Positions 1 through 8,260 are shown, numbered from the stretch's first letter. The stretch: 64,000 bases of DNA from Acinetobacter soli (GCF_000760595.1 NZ_BBNM01000013.1:1-64000), one strand, 5' to 3'. Numbers and translations: made by a program. Notes: generated by a model from the letters alone, not told the origin.

Positions 1-132
1 TTTTTTGCTTTTTTTATGCCTTTTTTAAAGTTTTTTTGCTTTAATAGTAGCTATAAGGAAACTGTTAAATAAAAATGATCTTATTTAAAATCATATAAGC
101 TTTCACCTTCGAGATGGTGGTTAAGGAATTCT

Positions 133-1053
133 ATGCATTATTCAAAACTTTTTTTTGCTGGTCTCTTGTCGGCAGGTCTATCTGGTTATGTGTTTGCCCA
201 AGACACCGCGGAGCAAAATACTAATGCCAACGCTGTGGCTTCTGACAGTATGCAAGCCGATGTAGAACCCTCTACGCAATCATCAACTCACTTTCAATCT
301 TTACGTAATCTCAAGTCTGAATTAAAAAATGTTAAAGCCAGTGACTTTAAGGTAAATGCAAAAGCATCTCAGCCCGATGAAGTGAAAGATCCTTTACAGC
401 CCTTAAACCGTCAGTTTTATGCTTTTAATGATTATTTAGATCGTAATGTAATCCGCCCTGTGGCCGTACAATATGTGGCTAAAACACCTGAAGATGTAAG
501 AGGTTCGTATCGTCAGTTTAGAAAAAACCTAGGCGAACCTTGGAATGCAGTCAATCAGCTGATTCAAGGCAGACCAACCCGTGCGGCAAAAACATTAGGA
601 CGTTTTACAATTAACACCTTAACTACGCTTGGTCTGGCAGACCCTGCACGTCGACTTGGACTACCACCTGAAGAAGAAAGCTTTGGCGTCACGCTGGGTT
701 ATTATGGTGTTCCGTCTGGTCCATTCTTAATGTTGCCGTTTTTTGGGCCAAGTACATTACGTGATACTGTTGGCTTAGCAGCAGACAGTCAGGCTCGTCC
801 ACAAAAATATATTATGGACGATCAAGATGGTTTGTATTGGTCTACTAACGTGCTGCAAGCAATTGACACACGTGCTCAAGTGCTCGATATCGAACAAATT
901 TTACAAGGTGATAAGTACGCTCTAATTCGCGACTTGTATTTGCAACGTAAAAATTTCCAGATTGCAGAGAAGAAAGGAAACTCGTCTGAACAAATTAATT
1001 TTGTGGATACCGATGATGACGGGTCAGACGACAGCGACACACCACAACCCTAA
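133..1053 (+). CDS. mlaA: MlaA/VacJ-family outer-membrane phospholipid-trafficking protein
   Basis: 306 aa. The family removes mislocalised phospholipid from the outer leaflet of the outer membrane and passes it to the MlaC/MlaFEDB system. The MlaA core begins near residue 85 with DPLQPLNRQFYAFNDYLD and continues through EPWNAVNQLIQG, TLTTLGLADPA, EESFGVTLGYYGVPSGPFLMLPFFGP and STLRDTVG. The start follows an AAGGA Shine-Dalgarno 6 nt away. Odd point: family members are normally lipoproteins, but this N-terminus ends in GYVFAQD, resembling a signal peptidase I site, and the whole protein has no cysteine. An acidic Asp/Ser-rich tail ends the protein. It is monocistronic and followed by a strong terminator. 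Confidence 0.87.
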   Translation: MHYSKLFFAGLLSAGLSGYVFAQDTAEQNTNANAVASDSMQADVEPSTQSSTHFQSLRNLKSELKNVKASDFKVNAKASQPDEVKDPLQPLNRQFYAFNDYLDRNVIRPVAVQYVAKTPEDVRGSYRQFRKNLGEPWNAVNQLIQGRPTRAAKTLGRFTINTLTTLGLADPARRLGLPPEEESFGVTLGYYGVPSGPFLMLPFFGPSTLRDTVGLAADSQARPQKYIMDDQDGLYWSTNVLQAIDTRAQVLDIEQILQGDKYALIRDLYLQRKNFQIAEKKGNSSEQINFVDTDDDGSDDSDTPQP

Positions 1054-1069
1054 CGTTATTTCCAATAAG

Positions 1070-1117
1070 AAGATTGCTATCTGGATGTGACATCTTCTAG
1101 CAATCTTTTGTTTTCTA
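1070..1117 (+). terminator. Rho-independent terminator of mlaA
   Basis: A perfect 10-bp inverted repeat, AAGATTGCTA (1070-1079) and TAGCAATCTT (1098-1107), with an 18-nt loop, is followed by a T-rich tract. It begins 17 nt after the mlaA stop. Confidence 0.75.
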
Positions 1118-1176
1118 TAGTACATCTACTACTATGGTAAATACGGTTTTCTTGTAAAGGCAGTGTTCAATCCTCT

Positions 1177-2145
1177 ATGTATCTCATTCAACCGACTCGT
1201 TCTATTTATAATTTAGACGAAACGCTTCAGGCGTTGCCCGATCTACAAGTGATTCACATAGAAGATATCGACCTTTACGATCCAACGATTATCGCGATTG
1301 CTGATGTGCAGGATTATCTACACTATCAGTGGTCGTTACCAACGATTGTACTTGGATTTGAACATGAAGGTGCCGCGCTTTCACAAGCATGGGAAATGGG
1401 TGCCCTAGCAGGCTGGATCTGGGGAAGTCTGCCTAAAAACTCGAATGAAGCATTATTGAAAATTGATGCCAAATATAAACGTAACCAAGACAGTCGTGAT
1501 CTGCCCGCTGCTGCTGAATTACAAAAAAAATTACTTCCCAATCCAATTGACTTACTAGATTACAAGATTGAAGCTTTTTTTCAGCCTTCTGCGTATTTGT
1601 CTGGAGACTGGTACGATTACTGGAAGCTCAATGACAAAGAAGTCCTGTTTTATTTGGCTGACGTTTCAGGCCATGGTGTGACCAGCAGTCTACTGACTTC
1701 TTGGATGGCTGCATTTCACGGCCGCTCAAAAACACCTCGTCAATTGCTGAAAAAACTAAATGGAATGCTGTTACAAGAGAATATCGAAAAACATATTACG
1801 ATTGTGGCGGGTATTTTAAATCTGCAAACGCATCAAATTCGCTGGTCAAGTGCTGGTCATTATCCACCGCCGATTATTTTTGAACCCGATCAACCACCAA
1901 AAATTTTAACCACCAGCAGTTTCCCTTTAGGGCTGACTGATGAGCTGGATTTTGAAGAACATGAATGTACATTAAGTCGTCATACACGTTTTATTGTTTG
2001 CTCGGACGGTGCACTTGAACCTTTCGATGGTGGATTGAATGAACAGTTTTCCCAACTCCTCGATCATTTGCAAAAACAATCATTCAAAGCACCCGATCAT
2101 GTTGCAGACGACATTGCTATTTTAAGCTTATGTAGAATGAATTAA
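1177..2145 (+). CDS. gigA: SpoIIE/RsbU-type PP2C serine phosphatase (GigA-like)
   Basis: 322 aa. Residues 1-105 resemble a degenerate receiver domain. From about residue 110 a PPM/SpoIIE phosphatase domain carries the metal-binding signatures SGDWYDYW, ADVSGHGV, SAGHYPPP, SDGALEPF and C-terminal DDIAIL. The segment AAELQKKLLP just before it is typical of RsbU-type phosphatases. The next gene encodes a STAS protein, the expected substrate class. This pair matches what I recall as GigA/GigB of Acinetobacter baumannii, reported to control antibiotic tolerance, stress survival and virulence. The phosphatase role is family knowledge plus visible motifs; equivalence to gigA is inference from gene pairing. 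Confidence 0.85.
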   Translation: MYLIQPTRSIYNLDETLQALPDLQVIHIEDIDLYDPTIIAIADVQDYLHYQWSLPTIVLGFEHEGAALSQAWEMGALAGWIWGSLPKNSNEALLKIDAKYKRNQDSRDLPAAAELQKKLLPNPIDLLDYKIEAFFQPSAYLSGDWYDYWKLNDKEVLFYLADVSGHGVTSSLLTSWMAAFHGRSKTPRQLLKKLNGMLLQENIEKHITIVAGILNLQTHQIRWSSAGHYPPPIIFEPDQPPKILTTSSFPLGLTDELDFEEHECTLSRHTRFIVCSDGALEPFDGGLNEQFSQLLDHLQKQSFKAPDHVADDIAILSLCRMN

Positions 2146-2198
2146 TTTAAAAAACAATAGGTTAATTCTTTTGAAATCATTATGCGACTGTCAAGCAC

Positions 2199-2227
2199 TT
2201 GAGTATCGATTCACCCTATGTGATAAT
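2199..2227 (+). promoter_or_regulatory. Predicted sigma-70 promoter for gigB
   Basis: TTGAGT (2199-2204), a 17-bp spacer and GATAAT (2222-2227) form a near-consensus promoter. Predicted transcription start is near 2234, about 25 nt before the ATG at 2259. It would let gigB be transcribed without gigA. Confidence 0.6.
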
Positions 2228-2258
2228 TTTGCTATCCTTCTCTGAAAATGGCATTTAT

Positions 2259-2780
2259 ATGTCAACAGGTCATGTTGAATATGCAAGTTTAGATGGAACG
2301 CATATTTTCAAACTTATTGGTGAAGTGCGTGCTCAATCTTGCATCAGTCTTGATAAACTTTTAAACCGAATTGAACAGCAGAAAAATGTCGTTGGTGCGA
2401 TCGTAGATCTTACCCGAACAACATTTATTGACAGCACAGTTCTCGGCATTCTGGCAAAGCTGGGTCTTAAACTTAAGCAAACGCACCACATTCAGGCAGT
2501 TATGCTGTCGACCAATCCAGATATCAGTACCTTGGCCAACAGCATGGGGCTTGGGCAGGTTTTTGTCATCTTGAATTATTGTGGCGATCCAAACGTATGC
2601 ACGTTGGAACTCACCGAAGAACATATCACTCATAATGCCATGTTGACCACGGTATTAGATGCGCACAAAACCCTAATGCGACTCAACGAAAACAACCAAA
2701 ATATGTTTGAGCCGCTTGTGAAACAACTACAAAAAGAACAAGATACTCTGGATCAGGCCTGCACCAAGCAAAATGCTTGA
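2259..2780 (+). CDS. gigB: STAS-domain anti-sigma-factor-antagonist-like protein (GigB-like)
   Basis: 173 aa from ATG 2259. A single STAS domain covers roughly residues 5-110. The phospho-acceptor loop reads VDLTRTTFIDSTVLGIL, with Ser59 in the Asp-Ser position phosphorylated in SpoIIAA-like proteins. A helical C-terminal extension of about 60 residues follows (KTLMRLNENNQNMFEPLVKQ). It lies downstream of the phosphatase gene, the classic partner-switching layout. In A. baumannii, as I recall, GigB is the GigA substrate and contacts the phosphocarrier NPr; an npr gene lies at 37655-37924 in this window. A longer frame starting at TTG 2199 was rejected because that TTG is part of a promoter -35 box. 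Confidence 0.82.
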   Translation: MSTGHVEYASLDGTHIFKLIGEVRAQSCISLDKLLNRIEQQKNVVGAIVDLTRTTFIDSTVLGILAKLGLKLKQTHHIQAVMLSTNPDISTLANSMGLGQVFVILNYCGDPNVCTLELTEEHITHNAMLTTVLDAHKTLMRLNENNQNMFEPLVKQLQKEQDTLDQACTKQNA

Positions 2781-2802
2781 CGCCTAAACGGACTTATACC
2801 TC

Positions 2803-3627
2803 ATGACTTTACTTTCTGTTGCACAAATGAATTCGCAAAACGATATTGGAGCAAATTTCTGTATCGTTGAATCTCTGATTGAGGAAAGTAAAGCCAAACA
2901 GGCTGAGTTAATTGTTTTCCCGGAAAATTTCATTTGTTTTGCTGCCGGCAAACAACGTGAAACTGCTGCTCAATTTGAATCGATACAAGCCCAGTTGGAA
3001 GAACTGGCTCATCGACACAACATCTGGATTGTTGCAGGTACATTACCTTGTCCGTTTCGCCCAGATGGTAGTGTGATTCGGGATGGTCGTGTCAGAACAT
3101 CAAGCTTATGTATTAGCCCCGAAGGTACAGAAGCACGCTACGACAAAATTCATCTATTTGATGTTCAGGTTGGCGACGCGGTGGGTGGTTATCAGGAGTC
3201 AAAGTTTTTTGAACCGGGTGATCAGCCTGTTGTCGTCAATACACCATTTGGACATATTGGTTTAATGGTGTGCTATGACTTACGCTTCCCCGAACTTGCA
3301 TTAACTTTACGTGCCCAAAATGCACAGATATTAACTGCACCTGCTGCATTTACCTATACCACGGGTCAGATGCATTGGCAGCTCTTGTTGCAAGCACGTG
3401 CAATGGATACACAATGCCATGTACTCGGTGCCGCGCAACAAGGCTGGCATGGTGAAAAACGTCAAACTTGGGGACACACTGCTGCGGCGAATAGTCGCGG
3501 GCAACTGCTGGATATTATTCAAAACGATGGTACTGGATTAATCACAGTTGATTTTGACAGTGCAGAGCAGCAGCAGATTCGTGAATCAATGCCCTTAATG
3601 CAGCATCGCAAGCTCATCCAGTTTTAA
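2803..3627 (+). CDS. Carbon-nitrogen hydrolase, Nit1/Nit2-type amidase
   Basis: 274 aa. All three nitrilase-superfamily catalytic residues are visible: Glu in LIVFPENF (near residue 41), Lys in YDKIHLFD (near 116) and Cys in GLMVCYDLRFPEL (near 158). Length and the C-terminal segment (MHWQLLLQARAMDTQCHVLGAAQQG) fit the Nit1/Nit2 branch, which hydrolyses deaminated glutathione or omega-amidated keto acids; the exact substrate cannot be read from sequence. It starts 22 nt after gigB and may share its transcript, though it is probably a housekeeping repair enzyme rather than part of the signalling pathway. Confidence 0.83.
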   Translation: MTLLSVAQMNSQNDIGANFCIVESLIEESKAKQAELIVFPENFICFAAGKQRETAAQFESIQAQLEELAHRHNIWIVAGTLPCPFRPDGSVIRDGRVRTSSLCISPEGTEARYDKIHLFDVQVGDAVGGYQESKFFEPGDQPVVVNTPFGHIGLMVCYDLRFPELALTLRAQNAQILTAPAAFTYTTGQMHWQLLLQARAMDTQCHVLGAAQQGWHGEKRQTWGHTAAANSRGQLLDIIQNDGTGLITVDFDSAEQQQIRESMPLMQHRKLIQF

Positions 3628-3716
3628 TTCATTTCTTTCTAAGCCATCGCTTAACTGGTCGTTATAGCGAAAACAAGGCTATACTTGAGACTTGCCAAAT
3701 GACTCATGAGGCCTTT

Positions 3717-4154
3717 ATGCAGCAAGACAGTTCTATTTTACATCTTGATAATCAATTGTGTTTTTTGATTTATTCAACCAATTTGGCGCTGCATCAGTTA
3801 TATCGTAAGTTACTGGCCCCCCTCGGACTCACCTACCCACAGTATTTGGTCATGTTGGTGCTTTGGGAAAAGGATCATATAACGGTATCGGATATTGGTG
3901 CACAATTGTTTTTAGAATCGTCTACCCTGACACCCCTGTTAAAAAAACTCGAATCGTTACAACTCCTCACACGCCAGCGATCAAAGCGCGATGAGCGTCA
4001 AGTGATTATTTCACTGACAGATCAAGGTGCACAGCTTAAATCACAGGCGCTAGACATTCCGCATCAGCTCGCCCAAGCCAGTGCATGTGATTTAGATGAA
4101 TTAATGCAGCTTAAGTCTCAGCTCGAAGCACTTCGTACAAATATCAGCAAATAA
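3717..4154 (+). CDS. ohrR: MarR-family organic-peroxide sensor repressor OhrR
   Basis: 145 aa. It has a MarR winged-helix fold with the OhrR signature LDNQLCFLIYSTNLALHQLYRKLL; starting at ATG 3717 the peroxide-reactive cysteine is Cys15, the same number as in Bacillus subtilis OhrR. The winged-helix region LESSTLTPLLKKLESLQLLTRQRSKRDERQV is intact. An ATG at 3699 is also in frame, but 3717 has the better Shine-Dalgarno (GAGG at 3708-3711). No second cysteine is near the C-terminus except Cys in SACDLDEL, which could be the resolving cysteine of a 2-Cys type. ohr lies directly downstream with an inverted repeat between, so OhrR very likely represses ohr. Confidence 0.87.
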   Translation: MQQDSSILHLDNQLCFLIYSTNLALHQLYRKLLAPLGLTYPQYLVMLVLWEKDHITVSDIGAQLFLESSTLTPLLKKLESLQLLTRQRSKRDERQVIISLTDQGAQLKSQALDIPHQLAQASACDLDELMQLKSQLEALRTNISK

Positions 4155-4179
4155 ATGCATTTGATTACAAAAAAACCTC

Positions 4180-4210
4180 TTGCACACCTATTTATATCGT
4201 GTACGATATA
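4180..4210 (+). promoter_or_regulatory. Candidate ohr promoter and OhrR operator
   Basis: A 7-bp inverted repeat, TATATCG (4193-4199) and CGATATA (4204-4210), is separated by TGTA. It overlaps a possible promoter with TTGCAC (4180-4185), a 16-bp spacer and TACGAT (4202-4207). Position 30 nt upstream of ohr and downstream of the ohrR gene fits an OhrR operator; binding itself is inferred. Confidence 0.5.
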
Positions 4211-4239
4211 TTTGTACACAAATTAAAGGTGGTTTAAAA

Positions 4240-4671
4240 ATGTCATTAGAAAAAGTTGTATACACAGCACACGCTAAAGCAACCGGTGGCCGTGATGGTC
4301 GAGCAACATCTTCGGACAATATCTTGGATGTAAAACTGACCGTGCCTAAAGAAATGGGCGGTGCAGGTGGTGGTACCAACCCAGAACAACTTTTTGCAGC
4401 TGGCTACTCTGCATGTTTCCTTGGTGCCATGAAGTTTGTTGCCAACCGTGACAAATTCAATATTCCAAAAGACGCTTCAGTTGAAGGCGACGTTGGTATT
4501 GGTCCAATCCCAACTGGATTTGGTATTGAAGTCAAACTTCATGTTCACTTGCCAGGCATGGACGCAGATGAAGCGAAAAAACTGGTCGATGCTGCGCATA
4601 TTGTCTGCCCATACTCAAATGCAACACGTAATAACATTGATGTCGATTTCAATATTGTTACCGATGCTTAA
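4240..4671 (+). CDS. ohr: Organic hydroperoxide resistance thiol peroxidase Ohr
   Basis: 143 aa, full length. Ohr reduces organic hydroperoxides, including lipid peroxides, in the cytoplasm using two cysteines and lipoylated proteins as electron donors. Visible catalytic set: Arg18 (ATGGRDGR), Glu49 ([15 protein letters not shown]), Cys59 and Cys123 ([13 protein letters not shown]). The ATG at 4240 is preceded by AAAGGTGG; an in-frame upstream ATG at 4180 lies before the operator and lacks a ribosome site. It is followed by a bidirectional terminator and is expected to be induced through OhrR. Confidence 0.95.
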   Translation: MSLEKVVYTAHAKATGGRDGRATSSDNILDVKLTVPKEMGGAGGGTNPEQLFAAGYSACFLGAMKFVANRDKFNIPKDASVEGDVGIGPIPTGFGIEVKLHVHLPGMDADEAKKLVDAAHIVCPYSNATRNNIDVDFNIVTDA

Positions 4672-4687
4672 TTGATTGAGCAGTTTG

Positions 4688-4720
4688 TAAAAAAGCACCT
4701 CCATTGAGGTGCTTTTTTTA
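4688..4720. terminator. Bidirectional terminator between ohr and gspE
   Basis: AAAAAGCACCTC, loop CATT, GAGGTGCTTTTTT form a long stem with A-run on one side and T-run on the other, so it can stop both converging genes. The gspE stop codon touches its right end. Confidence 0.87.
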
Positions 4721-6211
4721 TTCTTCAGCTTGATTGGTCACACGAAGTACTTCTTCGAGCGTGGTTTTACCCGCCAATACTTTTTTGAGTCCATCGTCTC
4801 GGATTGAACCTGCGCTACGACGTGCATAGGCTTCTAGTTCAAATTCGGCAGCATTGCCATGTATTAGACGACGGATATGTTCATCGATAGGGACAATTTC
4901 ATAAATGGCTGTTCGACCAGTAAATCCAAGATAGGAGCAATGTTCACACCCTTGAGCTTCTGGTAATTGAAGATGCGTTCGATCAGATTGTACATTTTGA
5001 AAAATTTGCCGTTCGAAGTCGTCTCCCTCGCGCCATGTAGCGCAGTGCGAACATAAAGTTCGAACCAGTCGCTGTGCAATCACACCAATTAATGAACTCG
5101 ACAATAAAAAGGGTTCAATTCCCATATCTTTTAAACGTGTCACGGCGCCAATGGCCGTATTGGTGTGCAAAGTAGATAAAACCAAGTGACCCGTCAGTGA
5201 GGCTTGAACTGCAATTTCAGCCGTTTCAAGATCACGAATTTCGCCGACCATGACCACGTCTGGATCTTGCCGTAACATGGCCTTTAAGGCACGCGCGAAT
5301 GTCATGTCGACTTTGTTGTTCACCTGCGTCTGACCAATCCCCTCTAGCTGATATTCGATTGGATCTTCAGCCGTTAGAATGTTTCGAGTATTGTCATTTA
5401 AATCAGATAGAGCCGCGTAAAGTGTCGTGGTTTTTCCTGAACCTGTAGGCCCCGTGACCAAAATAATCCCATGTGGACGATGAACCAAATAATCCAGACG
5501 CTCATAATCTTCGGGCATCAACCCCAAATGCGTCATATTTAAACGACCGGCCTGCTTATCGAGCAATCGCATCACTACCCGCTCACCATGCGATGACGGC
5601 AAAGTCGAGACACGCACATCGACTTCACGGCCAGCTAAACGCAAAGAAATACGGCCATCTTGAGGTATGCGTTTTTCAGCAATATCCAGCTTAGCCATTA
5701 CTTTAATCCGTGACACCAACAGTGGTGCCAGTTCACGGCGCGGCTGCACAATTTCACGTAATTGACCATCGACACGCAACCGCACGGAAAGCTTTTTCTC
5801 AAATGCCTCGATATGAATATCCGATGCATTGACGCGAATTGCTTCTGACAGTAAGGCATTGATCAGACGAACAATCGGGGCATCATCCTCCTGATCCATC
5901 AAATCTTCTGCTTCGGGTACTTGGTCTGCCAGACTCAATAAGTCAGGATGATCTTCTAGCCCTGCGGCGACCTGCTGCGACTCTCCACGATCTCCAGCAT
6001 AACTAGAACTGAGCAAAGCATTAAACTTTTGCTCGTCACAAAGTTCATATTGTGCCGCCCTGCCCACGATTCGGCGTGCTTCTTGTAATGCAATCCATGC
6101 GGTTGTTTGTTTTCGAACAATAAAAACCTGATCACCGTCGTATCTCAACAAGACACCATGACGTTTTGCAAAACTATAAGGAATTTGTATTTGTTTGAGT
6201 ATTTGCATCAC
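4718..6211 (-). CDS. gspE: Type II secretion system assembly ATPase GspE
   Basis: 497 aa. Order of elements: N1E/N2E domains, Walker A GPTGSGKTTT near residue 255, the Asp box and Walker B MVGEIRDLETAEIAVQ, the His box TGHLVLSTLHTNTA, and a zinc-binding tetracysteine pair CSHC and CEHC near residues 395-425 typical of GspE. It powers pseudopilus assembly on the cytoplasmic face of the inner membrane. It stands alone with no gsp genes nearby, as is usual for the scattered T2SS genes of Acinetobacter. PilB was considered; the tetracysteine spacing and LPSSHGERVVMRLLDK favour GspE, but the two are close relatives. Confidence 0.85.
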   Translation of the reverse strand: MMQILKQIQIPYSFAKRHGVLLRYDGDQVFIVRKQTTAWIALQEARRIVGRAAQYELCDEQKFNALLSSSYAGDRGESQQVAAGLEDHPDLLSLADQVPEAEDLMDQEDDAPIVRLINALLSEAIRVNASDIHIEAFEKKLSVRLRVDGQLREIVQPRRELAPLLVSRIKVMAKLDIAEKRIPQDGRISLRLAGREVDVRVSTLPSSHGERVVMRLLDKQAGRLNMTHLGLMPEDYERLDYLVHRPHGIILVTGPTGSGKTTTLYAALSDLNDNTRNILTAEDPIEYQLEGIGQTQVNNKVDMTFARALKAMLRQDPDVVMVGEIRDLETAEIAVQASLTGHLVLSTLHTNTAIGAVTRLKDMGIEPFLLSSSLIGVIAQRLVRTLCSHCATWREGDDFERQIFQNVQSDRTHLQLPEAQGCEHCSYLGFTGRTAIYEIVPIDEHIRRLIHGNAAEFELEAYARRSAGSIRDDGLKKVLAGKTTLEEVLRVTNQAEE

Positions 6212-6308
6212 AAATTTATAATGATCATAAAGATAGTTTTGAGTGTACTCTAAGCGTATGACAGCGTGAAGTCCGTTTTAGATAAACTCAGCAGAGGATT
6301 TTTTCGAC

Positions 6309-7130
6309 TTGACTCAACAACATGACCTTCAGGAGCTTGCATCCCCACATTTAAAATGGTGGGGCGAGCATACATTTGAATTACACCAAGTCAAAGCTTG
6401 GCAATTTGGTTCTCTGCTTTTTCGATTGACGCGTGGGATCAATGAATGGCGGCTGGAATATCATCGTCCGCAATATCAATACGATTACGAACAAAACTGG
6501 CATTCAATTACCGATACCAATTTTGCCTGCCCACAACCGCGTAAAATTGAACGCTACATGTTTAAAAAAACCCATGAAACCTTTCAGTTAATGCCACGCC
6601 TTGCAGATCGTTCTGTGGTGATTAAACCAGTCGATCCAATTTATATTCCGGCAGGCCAGCGCGGTACTTTATATATCAGTACGCCACTTTGGATCGCAGG
6701 CTTTGTCGAAGGTCAGCGTGAACCATTGTTTGATCTTCCAGTGATTCAGCCTAAAGATACTTGGTTTGGCCCAGATCGTCGTAATGGTGAAATCTGTTAT
6801 GCCACCGCAGTGGATGGGCGTACCGATATCAACCAACTCAAGCCACGCGCCTTTCGTGCCGTAACCCCTGTCGAATTCCACAACACCAGCAGTCAGCAAT
6901 TGCGATTTGACCGGATGAATGTCCCCGTTGCTGCATTGCCTCTGTTTTACAGTGAAAGTACACAGCGCTTATGGACCTCACAAATTAAAGTTTTGCATGA
7001 AGGCTACGACAAGCCACCGCGTATTCGGATTGAAAACCGGACGCCACCTTTGGCCGGTGAAGTCATTTATGTACATCCACCGCGTTCACCAGGTGGTGCA
7101 TTGTTTAATATGTTTGATTCATTTTTCTAG
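6309..7130 (+). CDS. Uncharacterised protein paired with an MscS-like channel (possibly DUF432)
   Basis: 273 aa from TTG 6309, the only reasonable start; a GAGG lies at 6294-6297 and the next in-frame Met is about 80 residues in. No signal peptide or membrane segment. It is rich in aromatic residues at the N-terminus and contains beta-rich stretches such as IYIPAGQRGTLYISTPLWIAGFVEG and PVEFHNTSSQQLRFDRMNVPV. I recall DUF432-type proteins encoded next to mechanosensitive channels, and this fits that pattern, but the family call is from memory. The MscS-like gene begins 8 nt after its stop, so the two are almost certainly co-transcribed and may act together. Confidence 0.6.
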   Translation: MTQQHDLQELASPHLKWWGEHTFELHQVKAWQFGSLLFRLTRGINEWRLEYHRPQYQYDYEQNWHSITDTNFACPQPRKIERYMFKKTHETFQLMPRLADRSVVIKPVDPIYIPAGQRGTLYISTPLWIAGFVEGQREPLFDLPVIQPKDTWFGPDRRNGEICYATAVDGRTDINQLKPRAFRAVTPVEFHNTSSQQLRFDRMNVPVAALPLFYSESTQRLWTSQIKVLHEGYDKPPRIRIENRTPPLAGEVIYVHPPRSPGGALFNMFDSFF

Positions 7131-7138
7131 GACGTAGT

Positions 7139-8059
7139 ATGGCTGATTCCAATATCCCGAAAGATGTTGCCGTGAGTCTTAAAGGGATTTTTACCAATAT
7201 CAATCTGGACCGTCTGAGCGAATTGCTGGTTGCACTGGTACTGTGTTTAATCGGGTTTATCATTGCCCGACTGGTCTCGAATACGTTTATTCGTACCATT
7301 GGGCATCGTTTTAATGCCCATCAAAGCATGGTGTGGCGACGCGGGATTTTTTATTTTATTTTCTTAATCTTTGTGATGGCCAGCCTAAAAGAAGCGGGCT
7401 TTAAGCTCAGTGTATTTTTAGGTGCAGCAGGGATTCTTACCGTAGCGCTGGGTTTTGCCTCACAAACTTCGGCCAGTAACTTGATTAGTGGACTGTTCCT
7501 GATTGGTGAAGGCTCTTTTGAGGTGGGTGACACCATTCAGATTACTCTAATACGTGGTCAAACCATTGAAGGCGAAGTCATTTCAATCGATTTACTGTCG
7601 GTCAAACTGCTCACTTTAGATAATGTATATGTACGTTTGCCAAATGAGCAACTGATTCGTGCACCCGTAATGAATCTGTCAAAGTATCCGATTCGACGAA
7701 TTCCCATTACACTAGCTATCAACTTCCAAGAAGACATCATGAAAGTTCGCAAGGTATTGTTGGATGTGGCATCTAAATACCCATTGGCTCTAGATGAACC
7801 GAAACCTGAGGTCACCGTTACCGCTTTTCGTGAATCTTCAATCGAGCTTTTATTTACCGTATGGTGCAGGCAGGAATTTTTCTTAAAATCACGTGATGAA
7901 TTGCAAGAACGCATCCGCAATGGCTTTTTAGAAAACCAAATTGAAATTCCAGTACCCAAAATGGGCTTTGTTGATCGCCCACCTATTAGCGCGCTAAACG
8001 AAGATGAAATCGATCAATATGCCAATAAAGAATCACTTAAGCGTGAACCTAAAGCTTAA
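7139..8059 (+). CDS. Small-conductance mechanosensitive channel, MscS family
   Basis: 306 aa. Two predicted N-terminal helices (residues 23-45, 62-83) precede the pore helix FLGAAGILTVALGFASQTSASNLISGLFLI, which matches the Ala/Gly-packed TM3 of MscS. The beta domain (EVGDTIQI, GEVISIDLLSVKLLTLDNVYVRLPNEQLI) and the alpha/beta C-terminal vestibule follow. Length is close to E. coli MscS (286 aa). It releases solutes on hypo-osmotic shock. Start has AGGA 7 nt upstream. It forms a two-gene operon with the preceding unknown gene. Confidence 0.9.
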   Translation: MADSNIPKDVAVSLKGIFTNINLDRLSELLVALVLCLIGFIIARLVSNTFIRTIGHRFNAHQSMVWRRGIFYFIFLIFVMASLKEAGFKLSVFLGAAGILTVALGFASQTSASNLISGLFLIGEGSFEVGDTIQITLIRGQTIEGEVISIDLLSVKLLTLDNVYVRLPNEQLIRAPVMNLSKYPIRRIPITLAINFQEDIMKVRKVLLDVASKYPLALDEPKPEVTVTAFRESSIELLFTVWCRQEFFLKSRDELQERIRNGFLENQIEIPVPKMGFVDRPPISALNEDEIDQYANKESLKREPKA

Positions 8060-8065
8060 ATCCCA

Positions 8066-8260
8066 TTAACTACAATATTCACTAGGATGTGTAACCATAC
8101 AACTAGGTGACACATCCATCTCAATTTTGTATTCCAATGATGAAATAGCAAAAGATGAATCAGAAGGCATCGGAAAGCCATGAAATGCCCACATCAACAG
8201 ATACAGGCATCCTAAAATCATCACGACAAAAAATAGAATTTTTAAGCTATTTATGATCAT
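8066..8260 (-). CDS. Small single-pass membrane protein coupled to the DUF2339 gene
   Basis: 64 aa. One strong hydrophobic segment (SLKILFFVVMILGCLYLLMWAF, residues 5-26) followed by a short polar tail with two cysteines. Its ATG lies inside the end of the upstream large membrane-protein gene (14-nt overlap), which suggests translational coupling. There is no good Shine-Dalgarno, also consistent with coupling. No family recognised; the small size leaves some chance that it is not expressed. Confidence 0.5.
   Translation of the reverse strand: MIINSLKILFFVVMILGCLYLLMWAFHGFPMPSDSSFAISSLEYKIEMDVSPSCMVTHPSEYCS

Noticed and set aside
1..132. T-rich stretch at the left edge as a terminator or repeat array
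   Set aside because: Runs of T are separated by irregular GC pieces without a stem; it is ordinary AT-rich upstream sequence as far as I can see.
4180..4239. Extended N-terminus for Ohr
   Set aside because: The extra codons read through the operator and promoter region; the family N-terminus begins at 4240 behind a strong ribosome site.
7558..7959. 133-codon frame opposite the MscS-like gene
   Set aside because: Complement of conserved MscS beta-domain coding sequence; no independent signal.
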